64,000 nt of DNA from Moniliophthora roreri. Taxonomy: Eukaryota > Basidiomycota > Agaricomycetes > Agaricales > Marasmiaceae. The stretch spans positions 186,001 through 250,000 of the forward strand of contig LATX02000219.1 of NCBI GenBank assembly GCA_001466705.2, in the 5' to 3' direction. Of this stretch, positions 47,754 to 60,500 are shown piece after piece. Numbering within the stretch: position 1 is the stretch's first letter; each line of letters starts with the position of its first letter. The notes under the pieces were generated by a model. The model was not told the DNA's origin. It searched no databases and saw only the letters and a program-made list of their open reading frames with translations. Made by a program: the position numbers and the translations under genes.

Positions 47754-48513
47754 ATGTCGGTCGCAACCTCAGTATCTCCCAAGATTAACAATCACTCCAC
47801 CACGCATACGGAAACGCTAGCCAGAACCTCTACAAAGGAAGATGTCCATGCCGCCGTCGATTCTGCATCAGAGGAAGTCGAATCAAAGACGTCTGAGGAC
47901 TCAGTGAAGGTAGCTACGTCAAGTACGGACCCCTCATCATCTACGACTGAGAAGGAAGAGAAAGACGGGTCGGAGGTGCGCAACTTATCTGACTGATCAG
48001 TGACGATATATATAACGTTCACTAGGAAGAAGAGGGCCCGACAGAGGGCGTGATTGATATGGAGATTTTCAGGCAAATTCTTGATCTCGACGAAGACGAA
48101 ACCTTCGATTTTTCCAAAGAGATGGTCCGCGAATACTTTGTTCAAGCCACATCGACATTCACAGACATGGAAGGTGCACTGTGCGTCTTCTCCCTTGTAC
48201 ATCAAGTAGGAGATGGCAGACTAATATGTGCTCTTTGCCTTGACTCAGACAAGATAAGAACTTGGAGAAGCTTTCCTCTTTAGGACACTTCCTCAAGGGG
48301 TCTTCAGCCACCCTTGGAGTGTCTGCCGTGCAAAGTTCTTGCGAGAAGATTCAACATTATGGGAAGAAACAGGATGACAAGGGCAATCCCCTTGCGGACG
48401 ATGTCGCACTTGCGAAAATATCTAATCTCATGAAACAGGTCAAGATGGATTACCAGGTTGCAGAGGAGTGGTTAACGCGGTGGTACAAAGGCAAAGGCGC
48501 CGACTTATCGTGA
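47754..48513 (+). CDS. YPD1: Histidine-containing phosphotransfer protein Ypd1-like (213 aa)
   Basis: Three exons: 47754-47975, 48026-48180 and 48249-48513. They sum to 214 codons with the stop. It is the phosphorelay intermediate between hybrid sensor histidine kinases and response regulators such as Ssk1 and Skn7 (osmotic and oxidative stress). The Hpt four-helix domain occupies roughly residues 85-205. The phosphorylated His is H139 in LSSLGHFLKGSSATLG, and the FRQILDLDEDETFDFSKEMV helix precedes it. The first ~75 residues form a Ser/Thr/Glu-rich tail that is longer than in yeast Ypd1 (167 aa). No transmembrane part; it is expected in cytosol and nucleus. Confidence 0.94.
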
Positions 48514-49414
48514 GCGCCACCTTCGGTGTCTCTAACGATAACGATCGCGGGAGGGGAAGAATAGCCGAACCACGATCTTTTCTTTCCAAACTTGCGCTTA
48601 ACCCATGCGAGATGGGAAAGTTCAGTACTTTGCGATATGTACGTTATGGAGGTAGGAAGCGAAGATAGGACAGGAGAGAAGTGGCTGTTAATCAGGCAGG
48701 AAGGACTGCAGCGCACATTTGAAAGCAATGAAATATTCATATCATCGCCATCCTCTACCGACCAGATTGGACTATTCCTTCGATGTCCTTGCCCTTGGCC
48801 TTCATTGATTTCACAGGCTGCTTAGGTATAGAAAAACATGGCTACCACTCCACTTCTCAGCACAACAGTTAATTCTTTAACTTACATGACTTGAATTTTT
48901 TTTACCCCCTCTCGCTGCCGTTGTACTGTTTGAGCATACTTTACTTACATTTGAATTTGTTAGTATCTATTCCTTACGTGCGCTCTGGTTAACCGCATTG
49001 AAATCTGAAGTTCGCTTTATACACGTAAGCTTCTCCTAGTACTCTTACACGATCGCCGTCTTGTTCATATATAGAAAATCATTTCCCTAAAACAGGCACC
49101 GAACGAAGCTCTACTGAACGTTCAGAACGTTCGCCCTGGCGATTATGCCTTTCATCCGGAAAGAGGGGTAGATCGCAACTCAAGGATCATTGATGGGTGC
49201 CAAGAAATCAAAACTCGAGCGTTCGACGACAAGAGACGCGATTCATCGATGGCTTCATCAAACTAGTAATCAGGGTTATGTACAATGATTGGGAGAACAT
49301 TCATGTTATACGATCATGTAGAGATGGTAGTGAATATCAAACATAATGCTGTATATAATTTAGTAGAAAGGAAAGATGTCACCTACAGAAACGATAGAAA
49401 ATGACGGAAAGCTT
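48514..49414. other. Convergent intergenic spacer
   Basis: This is the 3' end of YPD1 (plus) facing the 3' end of the Cep57-domain gene (minus). No gene or repeat seen in 900 bp. Confidence 0.5.
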
Positions 49415-52400
49415 TTATGCAAAGGTTGGCTGCCTTTTGGATCCAGATGCTCTACCCAATGAACTGGTCGTCTGAGGAGTGACCCGGCTCTGATATCTGT
49501 TGTCTGAATCAGGTTTGTCTTGGAAGGTGAGCAAGTCATAAAGAGACGCGATTTGGTCGCCCTGTGAAGTCATGTCAGTCAGTACACGACAATAGTCGAT
49601 GATAACGCTACCTTTTGCTCCAAAATGTCGACCACCTCCCGAAGATGCTGAGCCAACAAGTTTCGCCTCGGGACGTCTGACACGGGATCCATGTCTTTGT
49701 ACTGATCAGCGAGCTCGACATAGACACTAATTTTGAGTTAGCGCCCATGATCTGCTATGAGGGTATGGATAACTCACCCTTTAAAGTGCGTGAAGTCATC
49801 TTCAAGTTCTCTAATGACGCGCACGAGGACAGTTTGTTGAGGCAAGTCCTTTCTCTTCTCGTAACTATCTCGTACTGGCGGGACTCTTGCTGATCTTCCG
49901 GGATGCGTGCCTACTTTCTTAGTATCACGACCGACGTCTTCATCATGACCGGCTTCAAGTTCGTCCGACCCATCAGCGAAACCCTCATCTTCCTCTTCTG
50001 ACGGTCGTCGATGCCCAACTTGCCCAAGTCTGCTAGGTAACCAAGACGGCGACGTAGGTCGAGCAGTTTGCCCGCGTTTCCGATGACAGACATTGCACGT
50101 TTTCTCATCATGCTCCGGAGCATTGAAGAAAAGCTTCTCAAGTCGCTCGCCCCGTATTTGAGGGAAGGCTTCCGAGTCATCAATATTAGCATGATGAACG
50201 GTACGTTTGTGACGACCAGATGCATGAGCAGGAGTGGGAGCCGAAGGCCGAGTGTCAGGGTGCTGGGCACGGCAGGATGACGAGCGAATCGATCGTGAAC
50301 TAAGCGCAGGTGAGGCGGCTCGAGCTAAGCTAGCATCTGCCCACTGTGGATTTCGTATTGATTCGTCCATCACCTCTTCCACCTCAAGAGCCGGTTTCGT
50401 CGAAGGTCGTGGTGCAGGCGACGATGAACGCGACGGTTCTAAGACTTTCGAGTTGAAGTGGGACGGGGAGTCCCCTGATATCTCGGATCTCCGCTCCTCG
50501 ACGTCGGCAGTTATGCGCTGAAGTTCTTCGTCGTCAATGAACCGGGTACTTCTCGACTGTACCAGTCCACTTGCACCACCAGCAGTAGCTCGATCTGTAC
50601 GCATTGTTTTGTCGGGAAGGTTAGTGTTGTCTCGTGAAGACCCCGGAATCGACATAGGATCGAAAGGCTCTGGCTCCTCTTCCTCCTCCTCGTCCGCTTC
50701 TCCTCCTCCAGTAAAATCAGCGCCTTCGTCCTCTTCCTCTTCCAGCACGTCAACCTCACGCTCACGACTCTCTACAGGATCCTCCGCATCCTCAGTCTCC
50801 TCCAAGACACCCTGTCGACCGATGGAGTTTGAAACGGAAGTTGACCCAGTATGGGAACCGGAAATTGAGTTTTCCCTGCTTAATCGTCTTTCCTTCAACC
50901 CTTCCTCAACGACGCCACGTAACACTTCCACTTCTCCAGCAAGTCGTTCAACTTCATCCCGAAGTCGAGCGATTTCCTGACCTCTCTCCTTCAGAGCCTT
51001 AGCGTCTGACTCACGTAAATTCCGTAGTTCGACCAGGAGTTCTTGATGGGACGATAACTCGGCAGTGAGACGCGTCAGGTGAGATCGTAAAGTAGAAATC
51101 AATGCTTCTAGAGCTTCTCAATTATCAGCACCAAAGCCGAGTTTCAGGAAAACAAACACCCACCTTTCTTCTCCTCCACTGCCTCCTTATACCGTACTGT
51201 CGCGTCGCCCTCATTGGTTATACTGGCATCTCGGGCCTTTCCTTTCCCCTTGATGGTCTTTTTGGCATCAGCGACAGCTCGTTCTAGCTCTCGTTGATTC
51301 TGCAGAATCGCCGTCTCTTTCTCCATCACCCTCGTTCGTTCCCTCGCCACCTCCCGTTTACACATCTCAAGCTCGTGCTCTAGTTCGCGTACTCTGCGTC
51401 TTGATATGCTGTTCTCATCTTCAAGATGTGTGAGTTTAGTCTGTATAGTGTTCAGAACGGATAGTAGGCGAGCTGAGGTAGGAATCAGCCATTTTTAAAC
51501 AAAGTAACAAAAAACAACGTACCTTCAGTCTCTCTAGGCTCATCACTACCCGCGTAAGGATAATACTTGAGCATGCCTTTCAATGGAGACTCGACTGCAT
51601 TAGTAAGGCCCGTCACATCAGGTAAATGAATCCTGCTTTTGGAGAGGTTGCTTCGACTCGCGTTGAGATGTCGGGAAGCATTGAGATCACCGCCTTCGGT
51701 CACCTCTTCTCGACGGCCAGAAGACGCAGTGGCTTTGTGAGTAGGACGAATTCGTTCACGGTCAAGCTCAGCTTCGACCTCCCGGGTTCGTGCAGGCTTC
51801 TTCGACGTCGAGGAGGAAGGTGTAGGTGGCTGAAGGCGTACTTCAGGTTGTGGTTGTGATGCGAGGTGAGAAGGGAAAATATTTGCTCGTTTGTTTGATG
51901 GACGAGGTCTTGGGGTGGGTTGGTCTTTATCATCCGAAGGGAGAACAGGTGATTGGCGAGCTTGAGGAGAGACGGCGTGGTGGAGGATACTGGGCGTAGG
52001 CTGTGCATCGGGTAGATTGGATGACCGATGATGTGGGGAGTAGGTACGGGGGCTTCTAGGCCGCTTAGGTGAGAATGACACACGGCGTAAGGCGTCGGTG
52101 ATTTTCGGTCTCGAGGGACTTTCAGAGTCGGAAGAAGAGGAGGCGGACGACGAGTAGTTAGAACGTGCTAAGTCTGCACGAGAGCGAAGAGAAGGTGGTG
52201 GTGCATGGCCTGATTGAAGAAGTCTATCGAGTTCAGCTGTGCTGTCAACGACTAGTGGGTCGAATGTCAAACCAGCACCAGCGGCCTAAAATTCCAAATG
52301 TAAATGAGAAAAATAAAACATAAATGAGAAAAATAAAACAAGGTGCTCACCGAGTATTTTGACCTTGAGGGATCATTATCGAATATGCTCAGCTTGCTGT

Positions 52401-52839
52401 CCACGCCTCCGAGCATAGCATGCAAAGGCCTATCAGGATCATATTCTGCCCCACTCAAACTAACTTCTCGCCGCGCTCCGCGTTGCCCACCCAGCCCTGC
52501 AGTTAGCGTCAGCGCACTCGCATGATGCGCTGCCGTCGACATCGTTCCACCTTCGTAAGGATGAATACCTTCGTCGTCATCGCCTGTACGATACGACCAG
52601 GCGTTGTGGATATCGCCGTCGAAATGTTCGCCGGAACGATGAATAAATGAGCCAAAATCGTTGAATGGCGAAGGACCTGAATTGTGCCTCGGATATTCTA
52701 TGCTGTCATCGTACTCGTCCTGCGACGAAAGGCGAATAGAGAGGTCGGTGTTTTGTAGGTTGTGCTCTAGCTGAATACGATCCTGCTCAATTTGGTCACC
52801 TTTGATACGATTCAGCTCCGGACGTTGGGGCTTCTTCAT
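49415..52839 (-). CDS. Cep57/PPC89-domain spindle-pole-body protein (1052 aa)
   Basis: Six exons: 52839-52351, 52285-51523, 51472-51164, 51113-49778, 49726-49612 and 49561-49415. They total 3,159 nt and stay in phase. Residues 1-415 are disordered and Ser/Pro-rich. A long coiled coil spans about 418-610 (LLSVLNTIQTKLTHLEDEN, ELSSHQELLVELRNLRESD). Acidic, Glu-rich linkers follow, with a CNVCHRK pair of Cys near 870. The last ~90 residues (VYVELADQYKDMDPVSDVP, DILEQKGDQIASLYDLL) match the Cep57 microtubule-binding / PPC89 centrosome-localisation domain. Known relatives anchor at the spindle pole body. Intron 1 carries a 20 bp tandem duplication (about 52302-52341). Confidence 0.88.
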
Positions 52840-53011
52840 GGCAAAACCGGTATCGCAGAAAGTCGGGAGGGATGGTCGAAGTCAGTGAAGAACGTACAAC
52901 GTCGAATGCCGGGGCCCGGGCCTCAAATTCAACAGTCGCGCTACATCACGTGTACGTGTTACAGCATGTGACAATGTAATGGAGGATTCTCGAGATATAA
53001 ATAATTATTCT

Positions 53012-54325
53012 CTATGTAGTAGATAGTCCAAGACTCCTTTCCAAAGCTATAGTTCTCATGTCTGTCTCCGTATTACCTTGCTCATCAAGTGGCCTCCGTC
53101 TCCTGCCGGGTGAAGCGCTACGATCTCGACGAATTGTACCTAGAAAAAGATTAAGAAGCAGCATGAGGGAGTAGGAACTCGGTTCGTACCACTTCTTGAA
53201 GGAGTGCTCATTCGACCTGACCTCGATCCAGTCGAGCGCGTCAAAGCAGACGGTGAACTGCTCCTCGGTGTACCAATCGCAGAATTGGGCGGAGTTCCAC
53301 CCCTACTCCCTCTTCCCCTGGACGTGGATCCCGATATCGACGTCGTTCTTGTATGTTGGTGTGGTTGTACGGGTGGTGGTGCTTTCCTCCAAAACATCAA
53401 CCTTCCCCACCATCTAGCGTTTCTCTCCTGCCTTGCCACTTCTTCTCTTTTTCGCTCAAATGCTGAGCGGTAGCGTTCGTATGATTCGCGGAATTGTTTG
53501 TCTACTTTAGAGGAGAATATAAGTTCTCCACGGGGATTGTTTGCGGGAGGTATTGGCGAGATAGTGATAGCTTTGCCCTGGGATGGTGAGCGACGTCTAA
53601 AATGATTACTCTCTTCATCTGAAGGTGCTGGTGAGGATGCCCTGGATCCACGTGGGGTTGATGTTCGACTTTCTGGTCGGCGGGTCGCTGGTTGCTCATC
53701 CGGCCGAGGAAAGAAAAAAGAAAGCGGATTGAAGTAGAATTTCGACCGTAACGGTGGTTTTCGGACATTCAGATACATGTTGAACGAACGCAATGCACGA
53801 TTGGCATGTGGAACATATCTAATATTTGGGATCAATTGACAATGTGCTGACCTGAGAGCTGACGCCCGGACGTACTTGTTCGCATAAGCAATCTTCTCAG
53901 AATACAGGCCACTCGCAAAGAACAATACCAGAGTAGTGACGCTGACAAATAGCAAGCCACTTGTGAAGTATGGATGTAGAGTCATAGGCGTTTCGGGACG
54001 GTAGACGTCAGGTAGCAGTCGTTGCAACAGCATGTTGTACGGAATTGCCAGAAGAGACGACTGCGGTGGCATGAGCACTTCCCATAGCAGAAAAGCAATT
54101 ACCAGTAGTAATTGCAATAAGAAGACTGTTCAACCTGTCAGTAATGAATACCCCGAGGAATATAGAACCTGTTCCCGCACGTTGATATCGAGATTTCCGC
54201 TTCTGCAAACTGGCAGCATTAGTCTTGAGCCTTTCTTCAAACAGCAGAAGGTCACGGTAGACTGAAGGGTCATTTGGGGGATGGTGTACACTTCGGGTTG
54301 GTGGTGGTGTCGAGCGGGGAGGCAT
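53012..54325 (-). CDS. SPO7: Spo7-like subunit of the Nem1-Spo7 phosphatase (383 aa)
   Basis: Four exons: 54325-54181, 54125-53876, 53818-53190 and 53139-53022 region ending at TAG 53014-53012. Total is 1,152 nt. It is the regulatory membrane subunit that with Nem1 dephosphorylates the lipin Pah1 at the nuclear envelope/ER. Seen: PSVYRDLLLFEERLK near residue 20, a first membrane helix (LQLLLVIAFLLWEVLM, ~50-68), a second (LLFVSVTTLVLFFASGLY, ~105-122), then FNMYLNVRKPPL and the conserved NPRGELIFSSKVDKQFREGYE-like block. A basic Ser/Arg-rich tail extends beyond yeast Spo7. The first intron's acceptor is the second AG (GAACAG), needed for frame. Confidence 0.88.
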
Positions 54326-55260
54326 TTGTCACATCGGTCCGACTACACGTGCATTTCATTTTAGGCAGTACGCTCATGCTGCTTGTGAGTGCTTTCTACT
54401 GTTGGATTTTCTAACTTCTGGAATCCAGCTATATATTGGCTATGTAGCTATCTCAACGCTAAAATTAAGCATATCTGATTATCAGCTTTCTCAATGTTCC
54501 TATATTGGAAGTTTGGAAATTACAGTTCACTATCTCTCGCTCCGCTCGGTGTAACAAGGTTTGATTAACCCTCCTTCAGGCCAGCGAGTTCAGAGACACA
54601 TACGGCAGCGACATAGATAACCCCAGGCGACTGAAGCTTGCACGCTACTGCCAATATCCGGATTGCAACGGATGACTTTCTGGAAGCCAGTGATCAGATT
54701 GCGAACGAATTTTATAATCCTCTCAATATCAGCTTCGACACTGGATGGAGGGATGTTTTCCTTATTTTTTGTTCTCTTCGGTATGTCGTGACAGTACCGT
54801 CAAAATAGTTCTGGCTGACTGACCTTTGCCGTGTTCAACCTCCTTGTGACCGTCATTGCCTCTGGTCAGACTGGCCTGCTTTATTTTGCAAGGCGTTAAA
54901 ATTTGTCGGAAGACGGGCACATTATAGACTACTGTAGATATAATCGGCGGCATATCCGCTCGCTGCAAGAAGACTGGGCTTTGACATTCAAAATTTCGTG
55001 TTTCTAGTCCCGAGGAATCTGACCTCTATAGTGAATGAGCTAATAGGGCCAAAGTTATCATCTAGTTTCACGACTCAGCCGAGATTGGTAGCATGAAAAT
55101 CATCGGATTCTATCAGAAAAGAGACGTTGGAATTACTTCCGTCATAGATCAAGTTCTACACTGACAGGTTATAAGTTGCTTTGGTACTTCCATAAAAAGC
55201 GTAAGTGGAAAAGCAATACATCCCATGCATGCCCGAACGCCTGAAAAGTTATATATTCTT
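54326..55260. other. Intergenic spacer
   Basis: 935 bp between SPO7 and the sugar-permease stop. Presumably includes the SPO7 promoter. No gene, RNA or repeat identified. Confidence 0.5.
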
Positions 55261-57190
55261 TCAAGCCTTGATGACAACTTTTTCGTCGCTCTGCACCGAA
55301 GCAGACTCTGGATCACGTTTTGCAATGCCAACCTCACCAGTTGAATCGATAGGAACTCTGTAGGCAGGCACAAAGTTGACGGCAATGGCGTAGGTCAGCG
55401 CACTTGCGAAGAACATAACTGGAACAATCATCGCATAAGCGGTATTGTGCATGTCTGCGACGTGTCCGAGGAGCGGGGGAACTGGAAGGGGGATAAATGG
55501 CCGTTGATAAGTATTATCTCCGTGGCCAGAAAAAAAAAGAAGTCGTACCGCATGCTCCACCAGATACACCAGCGACGATCCACCCAGAACCTCTCTAGGC
55601 AGCGGAGTTAGTAGCTGCTGAATGGAGCATAGGGATCTACCTCACCTTGGTATGCTGACCCAAGCCACGGATACCAAGGGCGACGATCGTAGGAAAGCAG
55701 ACACTTTCAAAGAAGAAGCAGATCATCAACGTAGCTAACCCGTATTGCCGACTGTATCTTTGGCAACAGCGCAGAAAACCACGGTGCCAGCAAGATAGAT
55801 TAAGAAGACGACTCTGGGTTTCATGAATTTCATGAGTCCTGTCAGGAGATCTATCGGCACCGTTTGGCAGAGCTGAGGGAGGTGTACCGACCTGTGCCCA
55901 AGAAACGACCAACAGCGAAACATCCCTGGGCAGCGGCTAGGAACTTCGCTCCAAGAGCCGAATCGGTGCCGCTACGGACTTCGGTGACATAGTTGATGAA
56001 ATAGCCAGCGATGGCAACTGCAGAGATGAACATTTTCTGTCAGTTACACGCAAATGTTCTGATGGAAATTTAACTGTACCTTGAGCGCCAGTGTAGCAAA
56101 ACTGAGCCCAAGCAACGTGGAAGAGGCGGTATTGCTTTCGGAAAGACTCCTCGCTAGCTTTCTGAATCATCTGGGCTTGCTCAGCCATGTCCGCGCCTAG
56201 ATAGAATATACCTTCGACTCGACGACTTGATAGAGACAAATGCAAATCGACCTGTGACTTCAGGGATCACGAGAAGTAGAAGACGATGGCGAGGGAGAAC
56301 ACGAATATTCCGATAGATAGGCAAACCCATTGTACAGACTTGAGAGAGTCCACGGAATCATCAGTTTTCTTGAAGAAGACATATGACCCGAGAACAGGAC
56401 CAACGACTACGAGGCAATTTAACATCAGCTGGTATGAAAGCGACTCACTTAACTTACCGGTACCAACGGCTTGAATTGCCTGGGCCAGATTAATACGCAT
56501 TTCTGCGTACCTTGGGGGACCAGTGACTAGATAGTTGTGTGAATGAATTCGTTGTCTTTCCCGATCCGAAAAGCTTCTTACCAGCCATGTATGGATTTGC
56601 TGCAGTCTCCAAACAGCCTAGGCCACTCCCGATGACAAAGGTCGCACCGCAGAATCCACCAAAACTTGCTTTCAATCCGGCTGGCCACATACAGAAGGCA
56701 CCGATCCCGTAGAGAACCAAACCAAGGATGAATACTGCTCTGTAACCATAGTGTCTTAACACCCAGTTACCATATCCCAAAGATGCGAGAGGATAAGCTC
56801 CGAAGTATGCGGCTCGAAGACCTGATGAACGTGTACGGGTAATACCGAGTGTGTTCTGAAACTGTTTGTTCAAGGTATCAAGAAGTCCATAAGCAAGACC
56901 CTGGCGGTGCATGTTTCGGTGTCAATACAGACTACAATCCAGAACGCCAGGGTCCGACACTCACCCATAGGAAGTATAGGATTATGATCAGAAACAAAGG
57001 GAAGAGGGTCTCCCTGGAGAAGATACGATGTTAATGATAGGAAAGGTTAGGAACAGGTAAATCCACACACTTGAGTGTGAGGTCTGCCGCTTTGGTTATA
57101 CGGTTCCCAACCTTGAGAGAGAGTGTCGCTTGAATTGGAACATGACGACAGGACAAGACGGGGCGAAAGATACGAAGGAAATCTGGCCAT
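55261..57190 (-). CDS. FucP-like MFS sugar permease; start and one frame uncertain
   Basis: A plasma-membrane sugar:H+ symporter of the FHS (L-fucose permease) family, rebuilt from about ten short exons. Anchors: 57013-56965 and 56900-56582 give ETLFPLFL...YFLWGLAYGLLDTLNKQF, the family's first-helix signature; 56526-56458; 56406 onward (VVGPVLGSYVF); then ADMAEQAQMI, VAIAGYFINYVTEV, ALGAKFLAAAQGCFAVGRFLG, FESVCFPTIVALGIRGLG and a tail ending VVIKA-stop. Two problems remain. The exon with RITKAADLTLK has no in-frame ATG; the ATG at 57190 works only with a weak GTCCTG donor. Near 56268 the FYFS and IPEVT blocks are out of frame by one base unless an alternative splice replaces IPEVT. It is therefore a gene with possible damage or assembly error. 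Confidence 0.75.
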
Positions 57191-57519
57191 CGAGTGAAAG
57201 ACGTTTTATACCGCCGCCTCAAGATCTTTTATTCTGGACCGTTCCTGTAGTGATTACCCCACACTTTATGCGGGAAGCGGAGCGGCAGAGTTGTGAAGAA
57301 TTTTGCACTAGTAACTGTGTGGCGGTCATCTGAACGCGAGAGGAATGAAATTTGGTTCCAAGTTCGCCAGCATCAGATCCAACGGGAGGTACGGTTCACC
57401 AGCTGATGTCAATCGCCCCCAGGTGACTATGTGGGCGGCAGCTGGGCGCCTGGCCAAACCCTAACCTTGACGTACGAGATTCAAAATTTCGACCTGCGCT
57501 GTCGCTGTCACCGTCCGCC
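57191..57519. promoter_or_regulatory. Divergent promoter between permease and BMS1
   Basis: 329 bp between divergent starts. On the minus strand a TATA-like GGTATAAAACG lies at about 57204-57213, suitable for the permease. No TATA box was seen for BMS1. Confidence 0.5.
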
Positions 57520-60500
57520 ATGGAGGACAGACCGCACAAGCCTCATCGTCTCGCTCACTCTGGTTCAAAAGCCGAAAAAAAGGACAAGGGAAAGGGAAAG
57601 GAAAGACAACATGGTTTCAACGAAAAGGTGTGTGGTCATCCGAGCGAATTCAGCTCTAAACACTCAAGAGATCAATAGGCATTTGCACCGAAATCGGGTC
57701 GCAAGGCTGACCGCCAGGGGAGAAGAAACGTAGAAAGAGATCAAACTCGACTTCATGTTCCTCTGGTTAATAGAACTCCAGACGACGAGCCTCCTCCAGT
57801 AATCGTCGCGATCGTTGGTCCACCAGGAGTTGGGAAAACAACGCTGTTGAAGAGTCTAGTCAGACGGTATACGAAGCAGACTCTTAACGAAGCCAAGGGA
57901 CCTATCACCGTGGTCAGCGGAAAAAAGCGTCGTCTGACGTTCATAGAATGCAATAACGACCTGAACAGTATGATCGACATTGGCAAAATTGCAGACCTTG
58001 TCCTCCTGATGATTGACGGCTCATTTGGTTTTGAAATGGTGCGCAGCCATCTGTTTTTTTTTTTTAAAAAAAAAAAGATCTCATGATATCATAGGAAACG
58101 TTTGAATTTCTCAACGTCCTCCAATCCCACGGATTTCCAAAAGTCATCGGAGTTCTGACGCACCTCGACCTCATTAAAAAAGCCGCAACTCTCCGCGCCA
58201 CCAAGAAGCAACTCAAAAAGCGATTTTGGACAGAAATATATCAGGGTGCTAAACTGTTCTACCTCTCCGGGGTCCTCAATAGCCGATACCCCGACACCGA
58301 GATCCTCAACCTCTCGCGCTTCATCAGCGTTATGAAGTTCCGACCTCTCGTCTTCCGCAACACTCATCCTTATTTGCTAGCCGACCGCCTGGAAGATCTC
58401 ACACCACGTGAATCAATCCGGACGACCAAAGGCAAATGTGATCGGACGGTGACCGTATATGGATATGTTCGTGGAACGAATTTGCGTATGGGGAGCAAGG
58501 TTCATATCCCCGGAGTTGGGGACTTGGAGATGAAGAGTGTCACCAAGCTGGGCGACCCATGTCCATTGCCAGATGCTGATTCGGAGAAGAGGCGCAAACT
58601 GAGCGAGAAGAAGAAACTCCTCGTCCACGCACCGATGAGTGATGTTGGAGGAGTCATGTACGACAAGGATGCGGTCTACATAAACGTCCCTGGAAGTTTC
58701 ACACGAGGAAACACAGATGGTCAGTAACTTCACTTGTTACTTTTAAATTGAAACCCGTACTCAAGCCCTTGGCAGTTCCTCAAGGTGAAGGCGAGCAGAT
58801 GGTCATGGATTTGCAGGATGCTGGATTGACACTCGAAGATGCGGTGGCTCAGAGCCAGATTCGTCTTTTCGGGACATCATCGACGCATATTACTGTGCAC
58901 TCTCGGAAACCTGGCGCTGAGATGGGAGAGGAAGATGACAATGACGCATCAGACGTATTTGACGAAGATGATATTGGAAGTGGCGAGGACGAAGAGGACT
59001 TTGGTTCCGATATGGACTCGGACGACGATGAAGCCGCCGAAATGGGCATGGATCAGCTTCGAGCGGATCCTCGGAATACAGGCCGATCAAAACCTCGAGA
59101 TGTGTCTCGTTCCATGCCGTTGTCGGGCGAGAGGCAGCGTACGGATGTAGAATTCGCGGAGAGCGACTCGGACCTTAGTGGTAGCGACGATGGAGATGAT
59201 GTAGTTGGCGGGCGACGAACCCACTTTGACAACGAGGAAGACTTTGACACCGCTAGCAATGAAGATGCAGGGACGGGATTCGAGGATCAAGACGGAGATG
59301 AAGATGATGCCCCAAGATGGAAGTCCAACCTCGCCAAAAAAGCTGCAGAGGTGTTCAACAAACGTCCTCGGAGGCGAGACTGGATGAAGCTAATATATTC
59401 AAGTTCTCTGTCTCCTGAGGAAGTGCTGTCAGAGGACCCGAATGCATTGTTGAAGCAAAAGATGGCGGACGCTAAGAAGGAGATGGAAGAAGAGGATGAT
59501 GACGACTTCTTCAGACCTAAGGACAAGTCAGTACCGGAGACTTCACAGGAGGATGATGCGGACAGGACGAAAGAAGCTGTCAACCCAGAGTCGTTGCGGA
59601 GGTGGGAGGACGAGGACATGCTCGAGTCCATCCGGAATCGGTTCATTACTGGAGAAACATCACAGGAGGATCAGGCAGATGACGAAGTCAATATTGATGA
59701 TGATGAAGGCGGAGACTTTGAAGACCTTGAAGCCACTGGCGCCGATCCAGCGGCGCCGAGCACAACTGCGCCCACAACATCCACCGTCGACACAGAAGCT
59801 GCTCGTGCTGCCGCTTTAGCCGCGAAGAAGGAAGCCCTCAAGCGCAAATTCGACGAGCAGTACGATGACCCGGAAGCTTCTAAGTTCGACTTCTACGACG
59901 AGAAGAAGGAGGAGATGGCCCGCCAACTCCAGCTCAACCGTGCCGAGTTTGAGGGTATGGAAGAGGAATCCCGATCTCTTGTCGAAGGTTTCCGTCCAGG
60001 CGCGTATGTCCGTATCGAATTAGTGGATGTTCCGTGCGAGCTCGTGGAGTACTTCGACCCAACATATCCTATCGTTGTTGGAGGCCTTCTACCAGCAGAA
60101 GAGCGCTTCGGCTACGTTCAGGTCCGGATAAAGCGTCATCGGTGGTATACAAAAACATTGAAGACCAATGACCCGCTGATCTTCTCATTGGGCTGGAGGC
60201 GGTTCCAGACTATTCCCATTTACTCTCTGGACGATCACTCGATCCGTATGCGTATGCTCAAGTATACTCCTGAGCACATGCACTGCTTCGCCACCTTCTA
60301 TGGCCCAGTCTCACTTCCGAATACCGGTTTCTGTGCCTTCAACACCCTGGCCGGCGATGTTGCCGGTTTCAGGGTGTCTGCGACCGGAGTTGTCCTTGAC
60401 ATTGATCGTTCCGTCAAGATCGTGAAGAAGCTCAAACTAACTGGCGTGCCGTTCAAAATTTGGAAGAACACGGCCTTTGTCAAGGACATGTTCTCCACTG

